Shown: positions 10,903 to 24,699, counted from the stretch's first letter. The stretch: 64,000 nt of DNA from Amia ocellicauda (GCF_036373705.1 NC_089869.1:4091676-4155675), one strand, 5' to 3'. The notes: generated from the letters alone by a model not told the origin. Numbers and translations are program-made.

Positions 10903-11005
10903 GCATCCATCCAACCAACTATCCACCCACCCATCCATCCATCTATCTATCTATCTATCCTTCTATCTATCTGTCTGTCTATCTACCTACCTCTCTGTCT
11001 TTCTA
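10903..11005. repeat. CATC/TATC microsatellite tract, block 4
   Basis: Same tetranucleotide tract, ending TCTTTCTACAG. Confidence 0.85.
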
Positions 11006-11137
11006 CAGCTAGCACTCACTTGCTTACGCTTGCGGACAAAGCAATAAGTGTGCTTTCAACAGGATCTGACAGCGGAAAAAGATTTACAGGAAGATGTAGA
11101 CAGCACTGACAAGTGCAACAAACATTGGGCGGTGTCC

Positions 11138-11211
11138 GTCTCTGTGCGGCAATGGCATTTTCGCCATCGGACCTAAAGCCAAAGGTGGCCGCGCGAAGCC
11201 TACACAGGGAA
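11138..11211 (+). pseudogene. Decayed tRNA-Asn relic
   Basis: 74-bp relic starting GTCTCTGTG and ending CACAGGGAA, in the same position relative to its neighbours as in other blocks. Confidence 0.7.
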
Positions 11212-11379
11212 GTCTTTGTCGTCCTGACCCTATTCTTTAAATACAGGGTTCTGGGAAGATGACTTTCTGCTTTACTCTCTCAGTGGAAGGGATATATCAT
11301 TCCGGCCCGTGACGAGAGGCAATCTTGCAAAATCCTGGAAGGGGAGTCCTTAGCATGTACCCTAACATGAACAAAGCTG

Positions 11380-11453
11380 AGGCACCACTGGGATTTGAAC
11401 CCAGGATCTCCTGTTTACTAGACAAGTGCTTTGACCAACTAAGCCATGGCGCC
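11380..11453 (-). tRNA. tRNA-Thr (AGT), copy 3
   Basis: Cloverleaf intact. The anticodon stem is CTTGT/ACAGG, so one C:G pair has become U:G. The copy at 33,559 shares it. The 5' flank reads GCCATGGC rather than GCCAAGGC. Confidence 0.93.
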
Positions 11454-14400
11454 ATGGCACAACTCTGTACTACTTTAAAAGCAAATGCTGGACCTCTGTC
11501 ATTCGGACCCAGGTCTTTCCTAGAATGGATCCATCCAGCCAGCCATCCATCCTCCCTTTGATTATTTATGTCTGTCTATCAATAACGGTCATTCATTTAC
11601 ACTCTACGATGCAGAGAAGGCGTGCTTGCAACAGAAACAGGCAAACGTCAGCGGTAACACGCAACGTGGTGGACCCCAGTGCTTTAAACAACTAAGCCAT
11701 GGCGCCAAGGCGCAACTCTGTACTACTGCAGAAGCAAATGGTGGACCTCTGTAAATCGGACCCAGGTCTTTCCTAGAATGGATCCATCCAGCCATCCTCC
11801 CTTTGATATTTATGTCTGTCTATCAATAACGGTCATTCGTTTACACTCTACGATGCAGAGAAGGCATGCTTGCAACAGAAACAGGCAAACTGCAGCGGTA
11901 ACACGCAACGTAGTGGACCCCAGTGCTTTGACCAACTAAGCCATGGTGCCAAGGCGCAACTCTGTACTACTGTAAAAGCAAATGCTAGACCTCTGTCATT
12001 CGGACCCAGGTCTTTCATAGGATGGATCCATCAAGCCATCATCCCTTTGATATTTATGTCTGTCTATCAATAACGGTCATTCGTTAACACTCTACGATGC
12101 AGAGAAGGCGTGCTTGCAACAGAAACAGGCAAACTGCAGCGGTAACGCGCAACGTGGTGGACCCCAGTGCTTTGACCTACTAAGCCATGGCGCCAAGGCG
12201 TAACTCTGTACTACTGTGAAAGCAAATGGTGGACCTCTGTCTTTCGGACCCAGGTCTTTCCAAGAATGGATCCATCCAGCCATCCATCCTCCCTTTGATT
12301 ATTTATGTCTGTCTATCACTAACGGTCATTCTTATACACTCTACGATGCAGAGAAAGCGTGCATGCATAAGAAACAGGCAAACTGCAGCGGTAACGCGCA
12401 ACGTGGTGGACCCCAGTGCGTTGACCAACTAAGCCATGGCGCCAAGGCACAACTCTGTACTACTGTAAAAGCAAATGCTAGACCTCTGTCATTTGGACCC
12501 AGGTCTTTCCTAGGATGGATCCTTCAAGCCATCCTCCCTTTGATATTTATGTCTGTCTATCACTAACGGTCATTCGTTTACACTCTACGATGCAGAGAAG
12601 GCATGTATGCATCAGAAACTGGCAAACGTCAGGGGTAACACGCAACGTGGTGGACCCCAGTGCTTTGACCAACTAAGCCATGGCGCCAAGGCGCAACTCT
12701 GTACTACTGTAAAAGCAAATGGTGGACCTCTGTCATTCGGACCCAGGTCTTTCCAAGAATGGATCCATCCAGCCATCCATCATCCCTTTGATTATTTATG
12801 TCTGTCTATCACTAACGGTCATTTGTTTACACTATACGATGCAGAGAAGGCGTGCTTGCAACAGAAACTGGCAAACGTCAGCGGAAACACGCAACATGGT
12901 GGACCCCAGTGCTTTGACCAACTAAGCCATGGCGCCAAGACACAACTCTGTACTACTGTAAAAGCATATGGTGGACCTCTGTCTTTCGGACCCAGGTCTT
13001 TCCAAGAATGGATCCATCCAGCCATCCATCCTCCCTTTGATTATTTATGTCTGTCTATCAATAACGGTCATTCGTTTACTCTCTACGATGCAGAGAAGGC
13101 GTGCTTACAACAGAAACTGGCAAACTGCAGCGGTAACACGCAACGTAGTGGACCCCAGTGCTTTGAACAACTAAGCCATGGCGCCAAGGCACAACTCTGT
13201 TCTACTGTAAAAGCAAATGCTAGACCTCTGTCATTCGGACCCAGGTCTTTCATAGGATGGATCCTTCAAGCCATCATCCCTTTGATATTTATGTCTGTCT
13301 ATCAATAACGGTCATTCGTTAACACTCTACAATGCAGAGAAGGCGTGCTTGCAACAGAAACAGGCAAACTGCAGCGGTAACGCGCAACGTGGTGGACCCC
13401 AGTGCTTTTACCTACTAAGCCATGGCGCCAAGGCGTAACTCTGTACTACTGTAAAAGCAAATGGTGGACCTCTGTCATTCGGACCCAGGTCTTTCCAAGA
13501 ATGGATCCATCCAGCCATCCTCCCTTTGATATTTATGTCTGTCTATCACTAACGGTCATTCTTATACACTCTACGATGCAGAGAAAGCGTGCATGCATAA
13601 GAAACAGGCAAACTGCAGCGGTAACGCGCAACGTGGTGGACCCCAGTGCTTTGACCAACTAAGCCATGGCGCCAAGGCACAACTCTGTTCTACTGTAAAA
13701 GCAAATGCTAGACCTCTGTCATTCGGACCCAGGTCTTTCATAGGATGGATCCTTCAAGCCATCATCCCTTTGATATTTATGTCTGTCTATCAATAACGGT
13801 CATTCGTTAACACTCTACGATGCAGAGAAGGCGTGCTTGCAACAGAAACAGGCAAACTGCAGCGGTAACGCGCAACGTGGTGGACCCCAGTGCTTTGACC
13901 TACTAAGCCATGGCGCCAAGGCGTAACTCTGTACTACTGTAAAAGCAAATGGTGGACCTCTGTCATTCGGACCCAGGTCTTTCCAAGAATGGATCCATCC
14001 AGCCATCCTCCCTTTGATATTTATGTCTGTCTATCACTAACGGTCATTCTTATACACTCTACGATGCAGAGAAAGCGTGCATGCATAAGAAACAGGCAAA
14101 CTGCAGCGGTAACGCGCAACGTGGTGGACCCCAGTGCTTTGACCAACTAAGCCATGGCGCCAAGGCACAACTCTGTACTACTGTAAAAGCAAATGCTAGA
14201 CCTCTGTCATTCGGACCCAGGTCTTTCCTAGGATGGATCCATCAAGCCATCCTCCCTTTGATATTTATGTCTGTCTATCACTAACGGTCATTCGTTTACA
14301 CTCTACGATGCAGAGAAGGCGTGTATGCATCAGAAACTGGCAAACGTCAGTGGTAACACGCAACGTGGTGGACCCCAGTGCTTTGACCAACTAAGCCATG

Positions 14401-17400
14401 GCGCCAAGGCGCAACTCTGTACTACTGCAGAAGCAAATGGTGGACCTCTGTCATTCGGACCCAGGTCTTTCCTAGAATGGATCTATCCAGCAAACCTCCC
14501 TTTGATATTTATGTCTGTCTATCACTAACGGTCATTCGGTTACACTCTACGATGCAGAGAAGGCGTGCTTGCAACAGAAACTGGCAATCGGCAGCGGTAA
14601 CGCGCAACGTGGTGGACCCCAGTGCTTTGACCTACTAAGCCACGGCGCCAAGGCGTAACTCTGTACTACTGTAAAAGCAAATGGTGGACCTCTGTCTTTT
14701 GGACCTAGGTCTTCCAAGAATGGATCCATCCAGCCATCCTCCCTTTGATATTTATGTCTGTCTATCACTAACGGTCATTCGTTTACACTCTACGATGCAG
14801 AGAAGGCGTGCTTGCAACAGAAACAGGCAAACTGCAGCGGTAACGCGCAACGTGGTGGACCCCAGTGCTTTGACCTACTAAGCCATGGCGCCAAGGCGTA
14901 ACTCTGTACTACTGTAAAAGCAAATGGTGGACCTCTGTCTTTCGTACCCAGGTCTTTCCAAGAATGGATCCATCCAGCCATCCATCCTCCCTTTGATTAT
15001 TTATGTCTGTCTATCACTAACGGTCATTCGTATACACTCTACGATGCAGAGAAAGCGCGCATGCATAAGAAACTGGCAAACGTCAGCGTTAACGCGCAAC
15101 GTGGTGGACCCCAGTGCTTTGACCAACTAAGCCATGGTGCCAAGGCTCAACTCTGTACTACTGTAAAAGCAAACGCTAGACCTCTGTCATTCGGACCCAG
15201 GTCTTTCCAAGAATGGATCCATCCAGCCATCCTCCCTTTGATATTTATGTCTGTCTATCACTAACGGTCATTCGTTTACACTCTACGATGCAGAGAAGGC
15301 GTGCTTGCAACAGAAACAGGCAAACTGCAGCGGTATCGCGCAACGTGGTGGACCCCAGTGCTTTGACCTACTAAGCCATGGCGCCAAGGCGTAACTCTGT
15401 ACTACTGTAAAAGCAAATGGTGGACCTCTGTCTTTCGGACCCAGGTCTTTCCAAGAATGGATCCATCCAGCCATCCATCCTCCCTTTGATTATTTATGTC
15501 TGTCTATCACTAACGGTCATTCTTATACACTCTACGATGCAGAGAGAGCGTGCATGCATAAGAAACAGGCAAACTGCAGCGGTAACGCGCAACGTGGTGG
15601 ACCCCAGTGCTTTGACCAACTAAGCCATGGTGCCAAGGCGCAACTCTGAACTACTGTAAAAGCAAATGGTGGAACTCTGTCATTCGGACCCAGGTCTTTC
15701 ATTGGATGGATCCATCAAGCCATCATCCCTTTGATATTTATGTCTGTCTATCACTAACGGTCATTCGTTTACACTCTACGATGCAGAGAAGGCGTGCTTG
15801 CAACAGAAACAGGCAAACTGCAGCGGTATCGCGCAACGTGGTGGACCCCAGTGCTTTGACCTACTAAGCCATGGCGCCAAGGCGTAACTCTGTACTACTG
15901 TAAAAGCAAATGGTGGACCTCTGTCTTTCGGACCCAGGTCTTTCCAAGAATGGATCCATCCAGCCATCCATCCTCCCTTTGATTATTTATGTCTGTCTAT
16001 CACTAACGGTCATTCTTATACACTCTACGATGCAGAGAAAGCGTGCATGCATAAGAAACAGGCAAACTGCAGCGGTAACGCGCAACGTGGTGGACCCCAG
16101 TGCTTTGACCAACTAAGCCATGGTGCCAAGGCGCAACTCTGAACTACTGTAAAAGCAAATGGTGGAACTCTGTCATTCGGACCCAGGTCTTTCATTGGAT
16201 GGATCCATCAAGCCATCATCCCTTTGATATTTATGTCTGTCTATCAATAACGGTCATTCGTTAACACTCTACGATGCAGAGAAGGCGTGCTTGCAACAGA
16301 AACAGGCAAACTGCAGCGGTAACACGCAACGTAGTGGACCCCAGTGCTTTGAGCAACTAAGCCATGGCGCCAAGGCGCAACTCTGTACTACTGCAGAAGC
16401 AAATGGTGGACCTCTGTCATTCGGACCCAGGTCTTTCCTAGAATGGATCCATCCAGCAAACCTCCCTTTGATATTTATGTCTGTCTATCACTAACGGTCA
16501 TTCGGTTACACTCTACGATGCAGAGAAGGCGTGCTTGCAACAGAAACTGGCAATCTGCAGCGGTAACGCGCAACGTGGTGGACCCCAGTGCTTTGACCTA
16601 CTAAGCCATGGCGCCAAGGCGTAACTCTGTTCAACTGTAAAAGCAAATGGTGGACCTCTGTCTTTCGGACCCAGGTCTTTCCAAGAATGGATCCATCCAG
16701 CCATCCTCCCTTTGATATTTATGTCTGTCTATCAATAACGGTCATTCGTTTACACTCTACGATGCAGAGAAGGCGTGCTTGCAACAGAAACAGGCAAACT
16801 GCAGCGGTAACGCGCAACGTGGTGGACCCCAGTGCTTCGACCTACTAAGCCATGGCGCCAAGGCGTTACTCTGTACTACTGTAAAAGCAAATGGTGGACC
16901 TCTGTCTTTCGGACCCAGGTCTTTCCAAGAATGGATCCATCCAGCCATCCATCCTCCCTTTGATTATTTATGTCTGTCTATCACTAACGGTCATTCTTAT
17001 ACACTCTACGATGCAGAGAAAGCGTGCATGCATTAGAAACAGGCAAACTGCAGCGGTAACGCGCAACGTGGTGGACCCCAGTGCTTTGACAAACTAAGCC
17101 ATGGCGCCAAGGCGCAACTCTGTACTACTGTAAAAGCAAATGGTGGACCTCTGTCATTCGGACCCAGGTCTTTCCTAGGATGGATCCATCAAGCCATCCT
17201 CCCTTTGATATTTATGTCTGTCTATCACTAACGGTAATTCGTTTACACTCTACGATGCAGAGAAGGCGTGTATGCATCAGAAACTGGCAAACGTCAGTGG
17301 TAACACGCAACGTGGTGGACCCCAGTGCTTTGACCAACTAAGCCATGGCACCAAGGCGCAACTCTGTACTACTGTAAAAGCAAATGGTGGACCTCTGTCA

Positions 17401-17591
17401 TTCGGACCCAGGTCTTTCCAAGAATGGATCCATCCAGCCATCCATCATCCCTTTGATTATTTATGTCTGTCTATCACTAACGGTCATTCGTTTACACTAT
17501 ACGATGCAGAGAAGGCGTGCTTGCAACAGAAACTGGCAAACGTCAGCGGAAACACGCAACATGGTGGACCCCAGTCACAACTGCTGCGCCT
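11454..17591. repeat. Satellite run D: about 25 units (longest in window)
   Basis: Mixed 244- and 249-bp units. Internal multi-unit repeats are visible: 15,251-15,743 recurs at 15,744-16,236 (493 bp, a 249+244 pair), and segments near 13,330 and 13,810 are near copies. The stretch 14,500-15,600 recurs in run I at offset +19,968. Three successive units at 12,607-13,308 happen to stay open in one frame. Confidence 0.93.
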
Positions 17592-17611
17592 GTCTCTGTG
17601 GCGCAATCGGA

Positions 17612-17658
<47 letters not shown>

Positions 17659-17665
17659 AGGGACG
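17592..17665 (+). tRNA. tRNA-Asn (GTT), copy 4
   Basis: Full cloverleaf with the TTCAAGC T loop, as in copy 2. It lies in the block related to copy 2 by the 13,416-bp offset. Confidence 0.95.
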
Positions 17666-17835
17666 TCCGTCTATTTCTTACCTCATTGCTTCCATTCGTG
17701 GTGTGAGACCTGGACCTCTGCTTTATAATCTCCTGTCCAAGAAACATCGCCTCATGCAGTAACAAAGGCTACGCTGCCAAAAACTTAAACTTGCCCCACA
17801 GTCTTGCTGTACATAGCCTCTGCCTCCTTCAGGCC

Positions 17836-17909
17836 TGGCACCGCTGGGATTTGAACCCAGGATTTCCTGTTTACGAGACAGGCGCTTTCACCAGCTAAGC
17901 CACGGCGCC
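17836..17909 (-). tRNA. tRNA-Thr (CGT), copy 5
   Basis: Same as copy 3, including discriminator A. Confidence 0.93.
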
Positions 17910-17986
17910 AGAGCTTGCTGCACCCACCCTCTCCTAGTTTCATACCAATTGAGTGGCTGCTACCGTTTACCTACTATATGTTCCAC

Positions 17987-18089
17987 GCATCCATCCAACC
18001 AACTATCCACCCACCCATCCATCCATCTATCTATCTATCTATCCTTCTATCTATCTGTCTGTCTATCTACCTACCTCTCTGTTTTTCTA
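17987..18089. repeat. CATC/TATC microsatellite tract, block 5
   Basis: Same tract, with the GTTTTTCTACAG end. Confidence 0.85.
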
Positions 18090-18221
18090 CAGCTAGCACT
18101 CACTTGCTTACGCTTGCGGACAAAGCAAGAAGTGTGCGTTCAACAGGATCTGACAGCGGAAAAAGATTTACAGGAAGATGTAGACAGCACTGACAAGTGC
18201 AACAAACATTGGGCGGTGTCC

Positions 18222-18295
18222 GTCTCTGTGCGGCAATGGCATTTTCGCCATCGGACCTAAAGCCAAAGGTGGCCGCGCGAAGCCTACACAGGGAA
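18222..18295 (+). pseudogene. Decayed tRNA-Asn relic
   Basis: Same relic as at 4806, within the 13,416-bp-offset duplication. Confidence 0.7.
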
Positions 18296-18463
18296 GACTT
18301 TGTCGTCCTGACCCTATTCTTTAAATACAGGGTTCTGGGAAGATGACTTTCTGCTTTACTCTCTCAGAGGAAGGGATATATCATTCCGGCCCGTGACGAG
18401 AGGCAATCTTGCAAAATCCTGGAAGGGGAGTCCTTAGCATGTACCCTAACATGAACAAAGCTA

Positions 18464-18537
18464 AGGCACCACTGGGATTTGAACCCAGGAACTCCTGTTT
18501 ACTAGACAGGTGCTTTGACCAACTAAGCCATGGTGCC
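18464..18537 (-). tRNA. tRNA-Thr (AGT), copy 4
   Basis: Same as the copy at 5048: A:U pair in the acceptor and AGTTC variable loop. Confidence 0.95.
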
Positions 18538-19752
18538 AAGGCACAACTCTGTACTACTGTAAAAGCAAATGCTAGACCTCTGTCATTTGGACCCAGGTCT
18601 TTCATAGGATGGATCCATCAAGCCATCCTCCCTTTGATATTTATGTCTGTCTATCAATAATTGTCATTCGTTTACACTCTACGATGCAGAGAAGGCGTGC
18701 TTGCAACAGAAACAGGCAACCTGCAGCGGTAACGCGCAACGTGGTGGACCCCAGTGCTTTGACCAACTAAGCCATGGCGCCAAGGCGCAACTCTGTACTA
18801 CTGCAGAAGCAAATGGTGGACCTCTGTCAATCGGACCCAGGTCTTTCCTAGAATGGATCCATCCAGCCATCCTCCCTTTGATATTTATGTCTGTCTATCA
18901 ATAACGGTCTTTCGTTTACACTCTACGATGCAGAGAAAGCGTGCATGCATAAGAAACAGGCAAACTGCAGCGGTAACGCGCAACGTGGTGGACCCCAGTG
19001 CTTTGACCTACTAAGCCATGGCGCCAAGGCGTAACTCTGTACTACTGTAAAAGCAAATGGTGGACCTCTGTCTTTCGGACCCAGGTCTGTCCAAGAATGG
19101 ATCCATCCAGCCATCCTCCCTTTGATATTTATGTCTGTCTATCAATAACGGTCATTCGTTAATACTCTACGATGCAGAGAAGGCGTGCTTGCAACAGAAA
19201 CTGGCAAACTGCAGCGGTAACGCGCAACGTGGTGGACCCAAGTGCTTTGACCTACTAAGCCATGGCGCCAAGGCGCAACTCTGTACTACTGTAAAAGCAA
19301 ATGCTAGACCTCTGTCATTCGGACCCAGGTCTTTCCTAGGATGGATCCATCAAGCCATCCTCCCTTTGATATTTATGTCTGTCTATCAATAACGGTCATT
19401 CGTTTACACTCTACGATGCAGAGAAGGCGTGTATGCATCAGAAACTGGCAAACGTCAGTGGTAACACGCAACGTGGTGGACCACAGTGCTTTGACCAACT
19501 AAGCCATGGCGCCAAGGCGCAACTCTGTACTACTGTAAAAGCAAATGGTGGACCTCTGTCATTCGGACCCAGGTCTTTCCAAGAATGGATCCATCCAGCC
19601 ATCCATCATCCCTTTGATTATTTATGTCTGTCTATCACTAACGGTCATTCGTTTACACTATACGATGCAGAGAAGGCGTGCTTGCAACAGAAACTGGCAA
19701 ACGTCAGCGGAAACACGCAACATGGTGGACCCCAGTCACAACTGCTGCGCAT
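18538..19752. repeat. Satellite run E: about 5 units
   Basis: Short run between tRNA-Thr(AGT) and the degenerate tRNA-Asn at 19,753. Three of its units recur at about 21,560-22,150 in run F. Confidence 0.9.
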
Positions 19753-19826
19753 GTCTCTTTGGCGCAATCGGATAGCGCGTTCGGCTGTTAACCGAAATGT
19801 TGGTGGTTCTAGCCCACCCAGGGACG
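19753..19826 (+). pseudogene. Degenerate tRNA-Asn (GTT), copy 5
   Basis: Full length with anticodon GTT, but with three changes absent from the other copies: the last acceptor pair is disrupted (GTCTCTT), the variable loop is ATGTT, and T-loop position 57 is T (TTCTAGC), which weakens the B box consensus. The leader also differs (GCGCAT). Called a probable pseudogene; it may still be transcribed weakly. Confidence 0.75.
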
Positions 19827-19996
19827 TCCGTCTACTTCTTACCTCATTGCTTCCATTCGTGGTGTGAGACCTGGACCTCTGCTTTATAATCTCCTGTCCA
19901 AGAAACATGGCCTCATGCAGTAACAATGGCTACGCTGCCAAAAACTTAAACTTGCCCCACAGTCTTGCTGTACATAGCCTCTGCCTCCTTCAGGCC

Positions 19997-20070
19997 AGGC
20001 ACCGCTGGGATTTGAACCCAGGATTTCCTGTTTACGAGACAGGCGCTTTCACCAGCTAAGCCACGGCGCC
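19997..20070 (-). tRNA. tRNA-Thr (CGT), copy 6
   Basis: Complete cloverleaf with discriminator U and anticodon loop CTCGTAA. Confidence 0.95.
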
Positions 20071-20147
20071 AGAGCTTGCTGCACCCACCCTCTCCTAGTT
20101 TCATACCAATTGAGTGGCTGCTACCGTTTACCTACTATATGTTCCAC

Positions 20148-20250
20148 GCATCCATCCAACCAACTATCCACCCACCCATCCATCCATCTATCTATCTATC
20201 TATCCTTCTATCTATCTGTCTGTCTATCTACCTACCTCTCTGTTTTTCTA
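20148..20250. repeat. CATC/TATC microsatellite tract, block 6
   Basis: Same tract, with the T5 end variant. Confidence 0.85.
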
Positions 20251-20382
20251 CAGCTAGCACTCACTTGCTTACGCTTGCGGACAAAGCAAGAAGTGTGCGT
20301 TCAACAGGATCTGACAGCGGAAAAAGATTTACAGGAAGATGTAGACAGCACTGACAAGTGCAACAAACATTGGGCGGTGTCC

Positions 20383-20456
20383 GTCTCTGTGCGGCAATGG
20401 CATTTTCGCCATCGGACCTAAAGCCAAAGGTGGCCGCGCGAAGCCTACACAGGGAA
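20383..20456 (+). pseudogene. Decayed tRNA-Asn relic
   Basis: Same relic, 2,161 bp from the copy at 18,222. Confidence 0.7.
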
Positions 20457-20624
20457 GACTTTGTCGTCCTGACCCTATTCTTTAAATACAGGGTTCTGGG
20501 AAGATGACTTTCTGCTTTACTCTCTCAGAGGAAGGGATATATCATTCCGGCCCGTGACGAGAGGCAATCTTGCAAAATCCTGGAAGGGGAGTCCTTAGCA
20601 TGTACCCTAACATGAACAAAGCTA

Positions 20625-20698
20625 AGGCACCACTGGGATTTGAACCCAGGATCTCCTGTTTACTAGACAGGTGCTTTGACCAACTAAGCCATGGCGCC
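20625..20698 (-). tRNA. tRNA-Thr (AGT), copy 5
   Basis: Intact, with acceptor GGCGCCA/TGGTGCC and variable loop AGATC. It differs from the otherwise closely related block 5 copy at those two sites, consistent with local gene conversion. Confidence 0.95.
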
Positions 20699-23600
20699 AA
20701 GGCGTAACTCTGTACTACTATAAAAGCAAATGGTGGACCTCTGTCATTCGGACCCAGGTCTTTCCAAGAATGGATCCATCCAGCCATCCTCCCTTTGATA
20801 TTTATGTCTGTCTATCAATAACGGTCATTCGTTTATACTCTACGATGCAGAAAAGGCATGCATGCAACAGAAACTGGCAAACTGCAGCGGTAACGCGCAA
20901 CGTGGTGGACCCAAGTGCTTTGACCTACTAAGCCATGGCACCAAGGCACAACTCTGTACTACTGCAGAAGCAAATGGTGGACCTCTGACATTCGGACCCA
21001 GGTATTTCCAAGAATGGATCCATCCAGCCATCCATCCTCCCTTTGATTATTTATGTCTGTCTATCACTAACGGTCATTCGTATACACTCTACGATGCAGA
21101 GAAAGCGTGCATGCATAAGAAACTGGCAAACGTCAGCGTTAACCCGCAACGTGGTGGACCCCAGTGCTTTGACCAACTAAGCCATGGTGCCAAGGCGCAA
21201 CTCTGTACTACTGTAAAAGCAAATGGTGGAACTCTGTCTTTCGGACCCAGGTCTTTCCAAGAATGGATCCATCCAGCCATCCTCCCATTGAGATTTATGT
21301 CTGTCTATCAATAACGGTCATTCGTTTACACTCTACGATGCAGAGAAGGCGTGCTTGCAACAGAAACAGGCAAACTGCAGCGGTAACGCGCAACGTGGTG
21401 GACCTCAGTGCTTTGACCAACTAAGCCATGGTGCCAAGGCGCAACTCTGTACTACTGTAAAAGCAAATGCTAGACCTCTGTCATTTGGACCCAGGTCTTT
21501 CATAGGATGGATCCATCATGCCATCCTCCCTTTGATATTTATGTCTGTCTGTCAATAATTGTCATTCGTTTACACTCTACGATGCAGAGAAGGCGTGCTT
21601 GCAACAGAAACAGGCAACCTGCAGCGGTAACGCACAACGTGGTGGACCCCAGTGCTTTGACCAACTAAGCCATGGCGCCAAGGCGCAACTCTGTACTACT
21701 GCAGAAGCAAATGGTGGACCTCTGTCAATCGGACCCAGGTCTTTCCTAGAATGGATCCATCCAGCCATCCTCCCTTTGATATTTATGTCTGTCTATCAAT
21801 AACGGTCTTTCGTTTACACTCTACGATGCAGAGAAAGCGTGCATGCATAAGAAACAGGCAAACTGCAGCGGTAACGCGCAACGTGGTGGACCCCAGTGCT
21901 TTGACCTACTAAGCCATGGCGCCAAGGCGTAACTCTGTACTACTGTAAAAGCAAATGGTGGACCTCTGTCTTTCGGACCCAGGTCTATCCAAGAATGGAT
22001 CCATCCAGCCATCCTCCCTTTGATATTTATGTCTGTCTATCAATAACGGTCATTCGTTAATACTCTACGATGCAGAGAAGGCGTGCTTGCAACAGAAACT
22101 GGCAAACTGCAGCGGTAACGCGCAACGTGGTGGACCCAAGTGCTTTGACCTACTAAGCCATGGCGCCAAGGCACAACTCTGTACTACTTTAAAAGCAAAT
22201 GCTGGACCTCTGTCATTCGGACCCAGGTCTTTCCTAGAATGGATCCATCCAGCCAGCCATCCATCATCCCTTTGATTATTTATGTCTGTCTATTACTAAT
22301 GGTCATTCGTTTACACTCTACGATGCAGAGAAAGCGTGCATGCATCAGAAACTGGCAAACGTCAGCGGTAACACGCAACGTGGTGGACCCCAGTGCTTTG
22401 AGCAACTAAGCCATGGCGCCAAGGCGCAACTCTGTACTACTGCAGAAGCAAATGGTGGACCTCTGTCATTCGGACCCAGGTCTTTCCTAGAATGGATCCA
22501 TCCAGCAAACCTCCCTTTGATATTTATGTCTGTCTATCACTAACGGTCATTCGGTTACACTCTACGATGCAGAGACGGCGTGCTTGCAACAGAAACTGGC
22601 AATCTGCAGCGGTAACGCGCAACGTGGTGGACCCAAGTGCTTTGACCTACTAAGCCATGGCGCCAAGGCACAACTCTGTACTACTGCAGAAGCAAATGGT
22701 GGACCTCTGACATTCGGACCCAGGTATTTCCAAGAATGGATCCATCCAGCCATCCATCCTCCCTTTGATTATTTATGTCTGTCTATCACTAACGGTCATT
22801 CGTATACACTCTACGATGCAGAGAAAGCGTGCATGCATAAGAATCTGGCAAACGTCAGCGTTAACGCGCAACGTGGTGGACCCCAGTGCTTTGACCAACT
22901 AAGCCATGGTGCCAAGGCGCAACTCTGAACTACTGTAAAAGCAAATGCTAGACCTCTGTCATTCGGACCCAGGTCTTTCATAGGATGGATCCATCAAGCC
23001 ATCCTCCCTTTGATATTTATGTCTGTCTATCAATAATTGTCATTCGTTAATACTCTACGATGCAGAGAAGGCGTGCTTGCAACAGAAACTGGCAAACTGC
23101 AGCGGTAACGCGCAACGTGGTGGACCCAAGTGCTTTGACCTACTAAGCCATGGCGCCAAGGCACAACTCTGTACTACTTTAAAAGCAAATGCTGGACCTC
23201 TGTCATTCGGACCCAGGTCTTTCCTAGAATGGATCCATCCAGCCAGCCATCCATCATCCCTTTGATTATTTATGTCTGTCTATTACTAACGGTCATTCGT
23301 TTACACTCTACGATGCAGAGAAAGCGTGCATGCATCAGAAACTGGCAAACGTCAGCGGTAACACGCAACGTGGTGGACCCCAGTGCTTTGAGCAACTAAG
23401 CCATGGCGCCAAGGCGCAACTCTGTACTACTGCAGAAGCAAATGGTGGACCTCTGTCATTCGGACCCAGGTCTTTCCTAGAATGAATCCATCCAGCAAAC
23501 CTCCCTTTGATATTTATGTCTGTCTATCACTAACGGTCATTCGGTTACACTCTACGATGCAGAGAAGGCGTGCTTGCAACAGAAACTGGCAATCTGCAGC

Positions 23601-24625
23601 GGTAACGCGCAACGTGGTGGACCCCAGTGCTTTGACCAACTAAGCCATGGCGCCAAGGCGTAACTCTGTTCAACTGTAAAAGCAAATGGTGGACCTCTGT
23701 CTTTCGGACCCAGGTCTTTCCAAGAATGGATCCATCCAGCCATCCTCCCTTTGATATTTATGTCTGTCTATCAATAACGGTCATTCGTTTACACTCTACG
23801 ATGCAGAGAAGGCGTGCTTGCAACAGAAACAGGCAAACTGCAGCGGTAACGCGCAACGTGGTGGACCCCAGTGCTTTGACTTACTAAGCCATGGCGCCAA
23901 GGAGTAACTCTGTACTACTGTAAAAGCAAATGGTGGACCTCTGTCTTTCGGACCCAGGTCTTTCCAAGAATGGATCCATCCAGCCATCCATCCTCCCTTT
24001 GATTATTTATGTCTGTCTATCACTAACGGTCATTCGTATACACTCTACGATGCAGAGAAAGCGTGCATGCATAAGAAACTGGCAAACGTTAGCGTTAACG
24101 CGCAACGTGGTGGACCCCAGTGCTTTGACCAACTAAGCCATGGTGCCAAGGCGCAACTCTGAACTACTGTAAAAGCAAATGCTAGACCTCTGTCATTCGG
24201 ACCCAGGTCTTTCATAGGATGGATCCATCAAGCCATCCTCCCTTTGATATTTATGTCTGTCTATCAATAATTGTCATTCGTTTACACTCTACGATGCAGA
24301 GAAGGCGTGCTTGCAACAGAAACAGGCAACCTGCAGCGGTAACGCGCAACGTGGTGGACCCCAGTGCTTTGACCTACTAAGCCATGGCGCCAAGGCGTAA
24401 CTCTGTACTACTGTAAAAGCAAATGCTAGACCTCTGTCATTCGGACCCAGGTCTTTCATAGGATGGATCCATCAAGCCATCCTCCCTTTGATATTCATGT
24501 CTGTCTATCAATAACGGTCATTTGTTTACACTATACGATGCAGAGAAGGCGTGCTTGCAACAGAAACTGGCAAACGTCAGCGGAAACACGCAACATGGTG
24601 GACCCCAGTCACCACTGCTGCGCCT
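20699..24625. repeat. Satellite run F: about 16 units
   Basis: Includes a 990-bp (four-unit) near duplication: about 22,080-23,070 against 23,070-24,060. It also carries the CCCAAGTGC variant at the junction with the tRNA-Thr half. The run ends in tRNA-Asn copy 6. Confidence 0.92.
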
Positions 24626-24645
24626 GTCTCTGTGGCGCAATCGGA

Positions 24646-24682
<37 letters not shown>

Positions 24683-24699
24683 GAGCCCACCCAGGGACG
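24626..24699 (+). tRNA. tRNA-Asn (GTT), copy 6
   Basis: Identical to copy 1. It opens the second copy of the block at the start of the window, at offset 24,622. The leader reads GTCACCACTGCTGCGCCT. Confidence 0.96.

Noticed and set aside
12607-13308. 233-codon plus-strand frame across three satellite units
   Set aside because: It is open only because two adjacent 249-bp units (a multiple of three) happen to lack stops. It carries variants of the same non-coding repeat, and other copies of the units close it.
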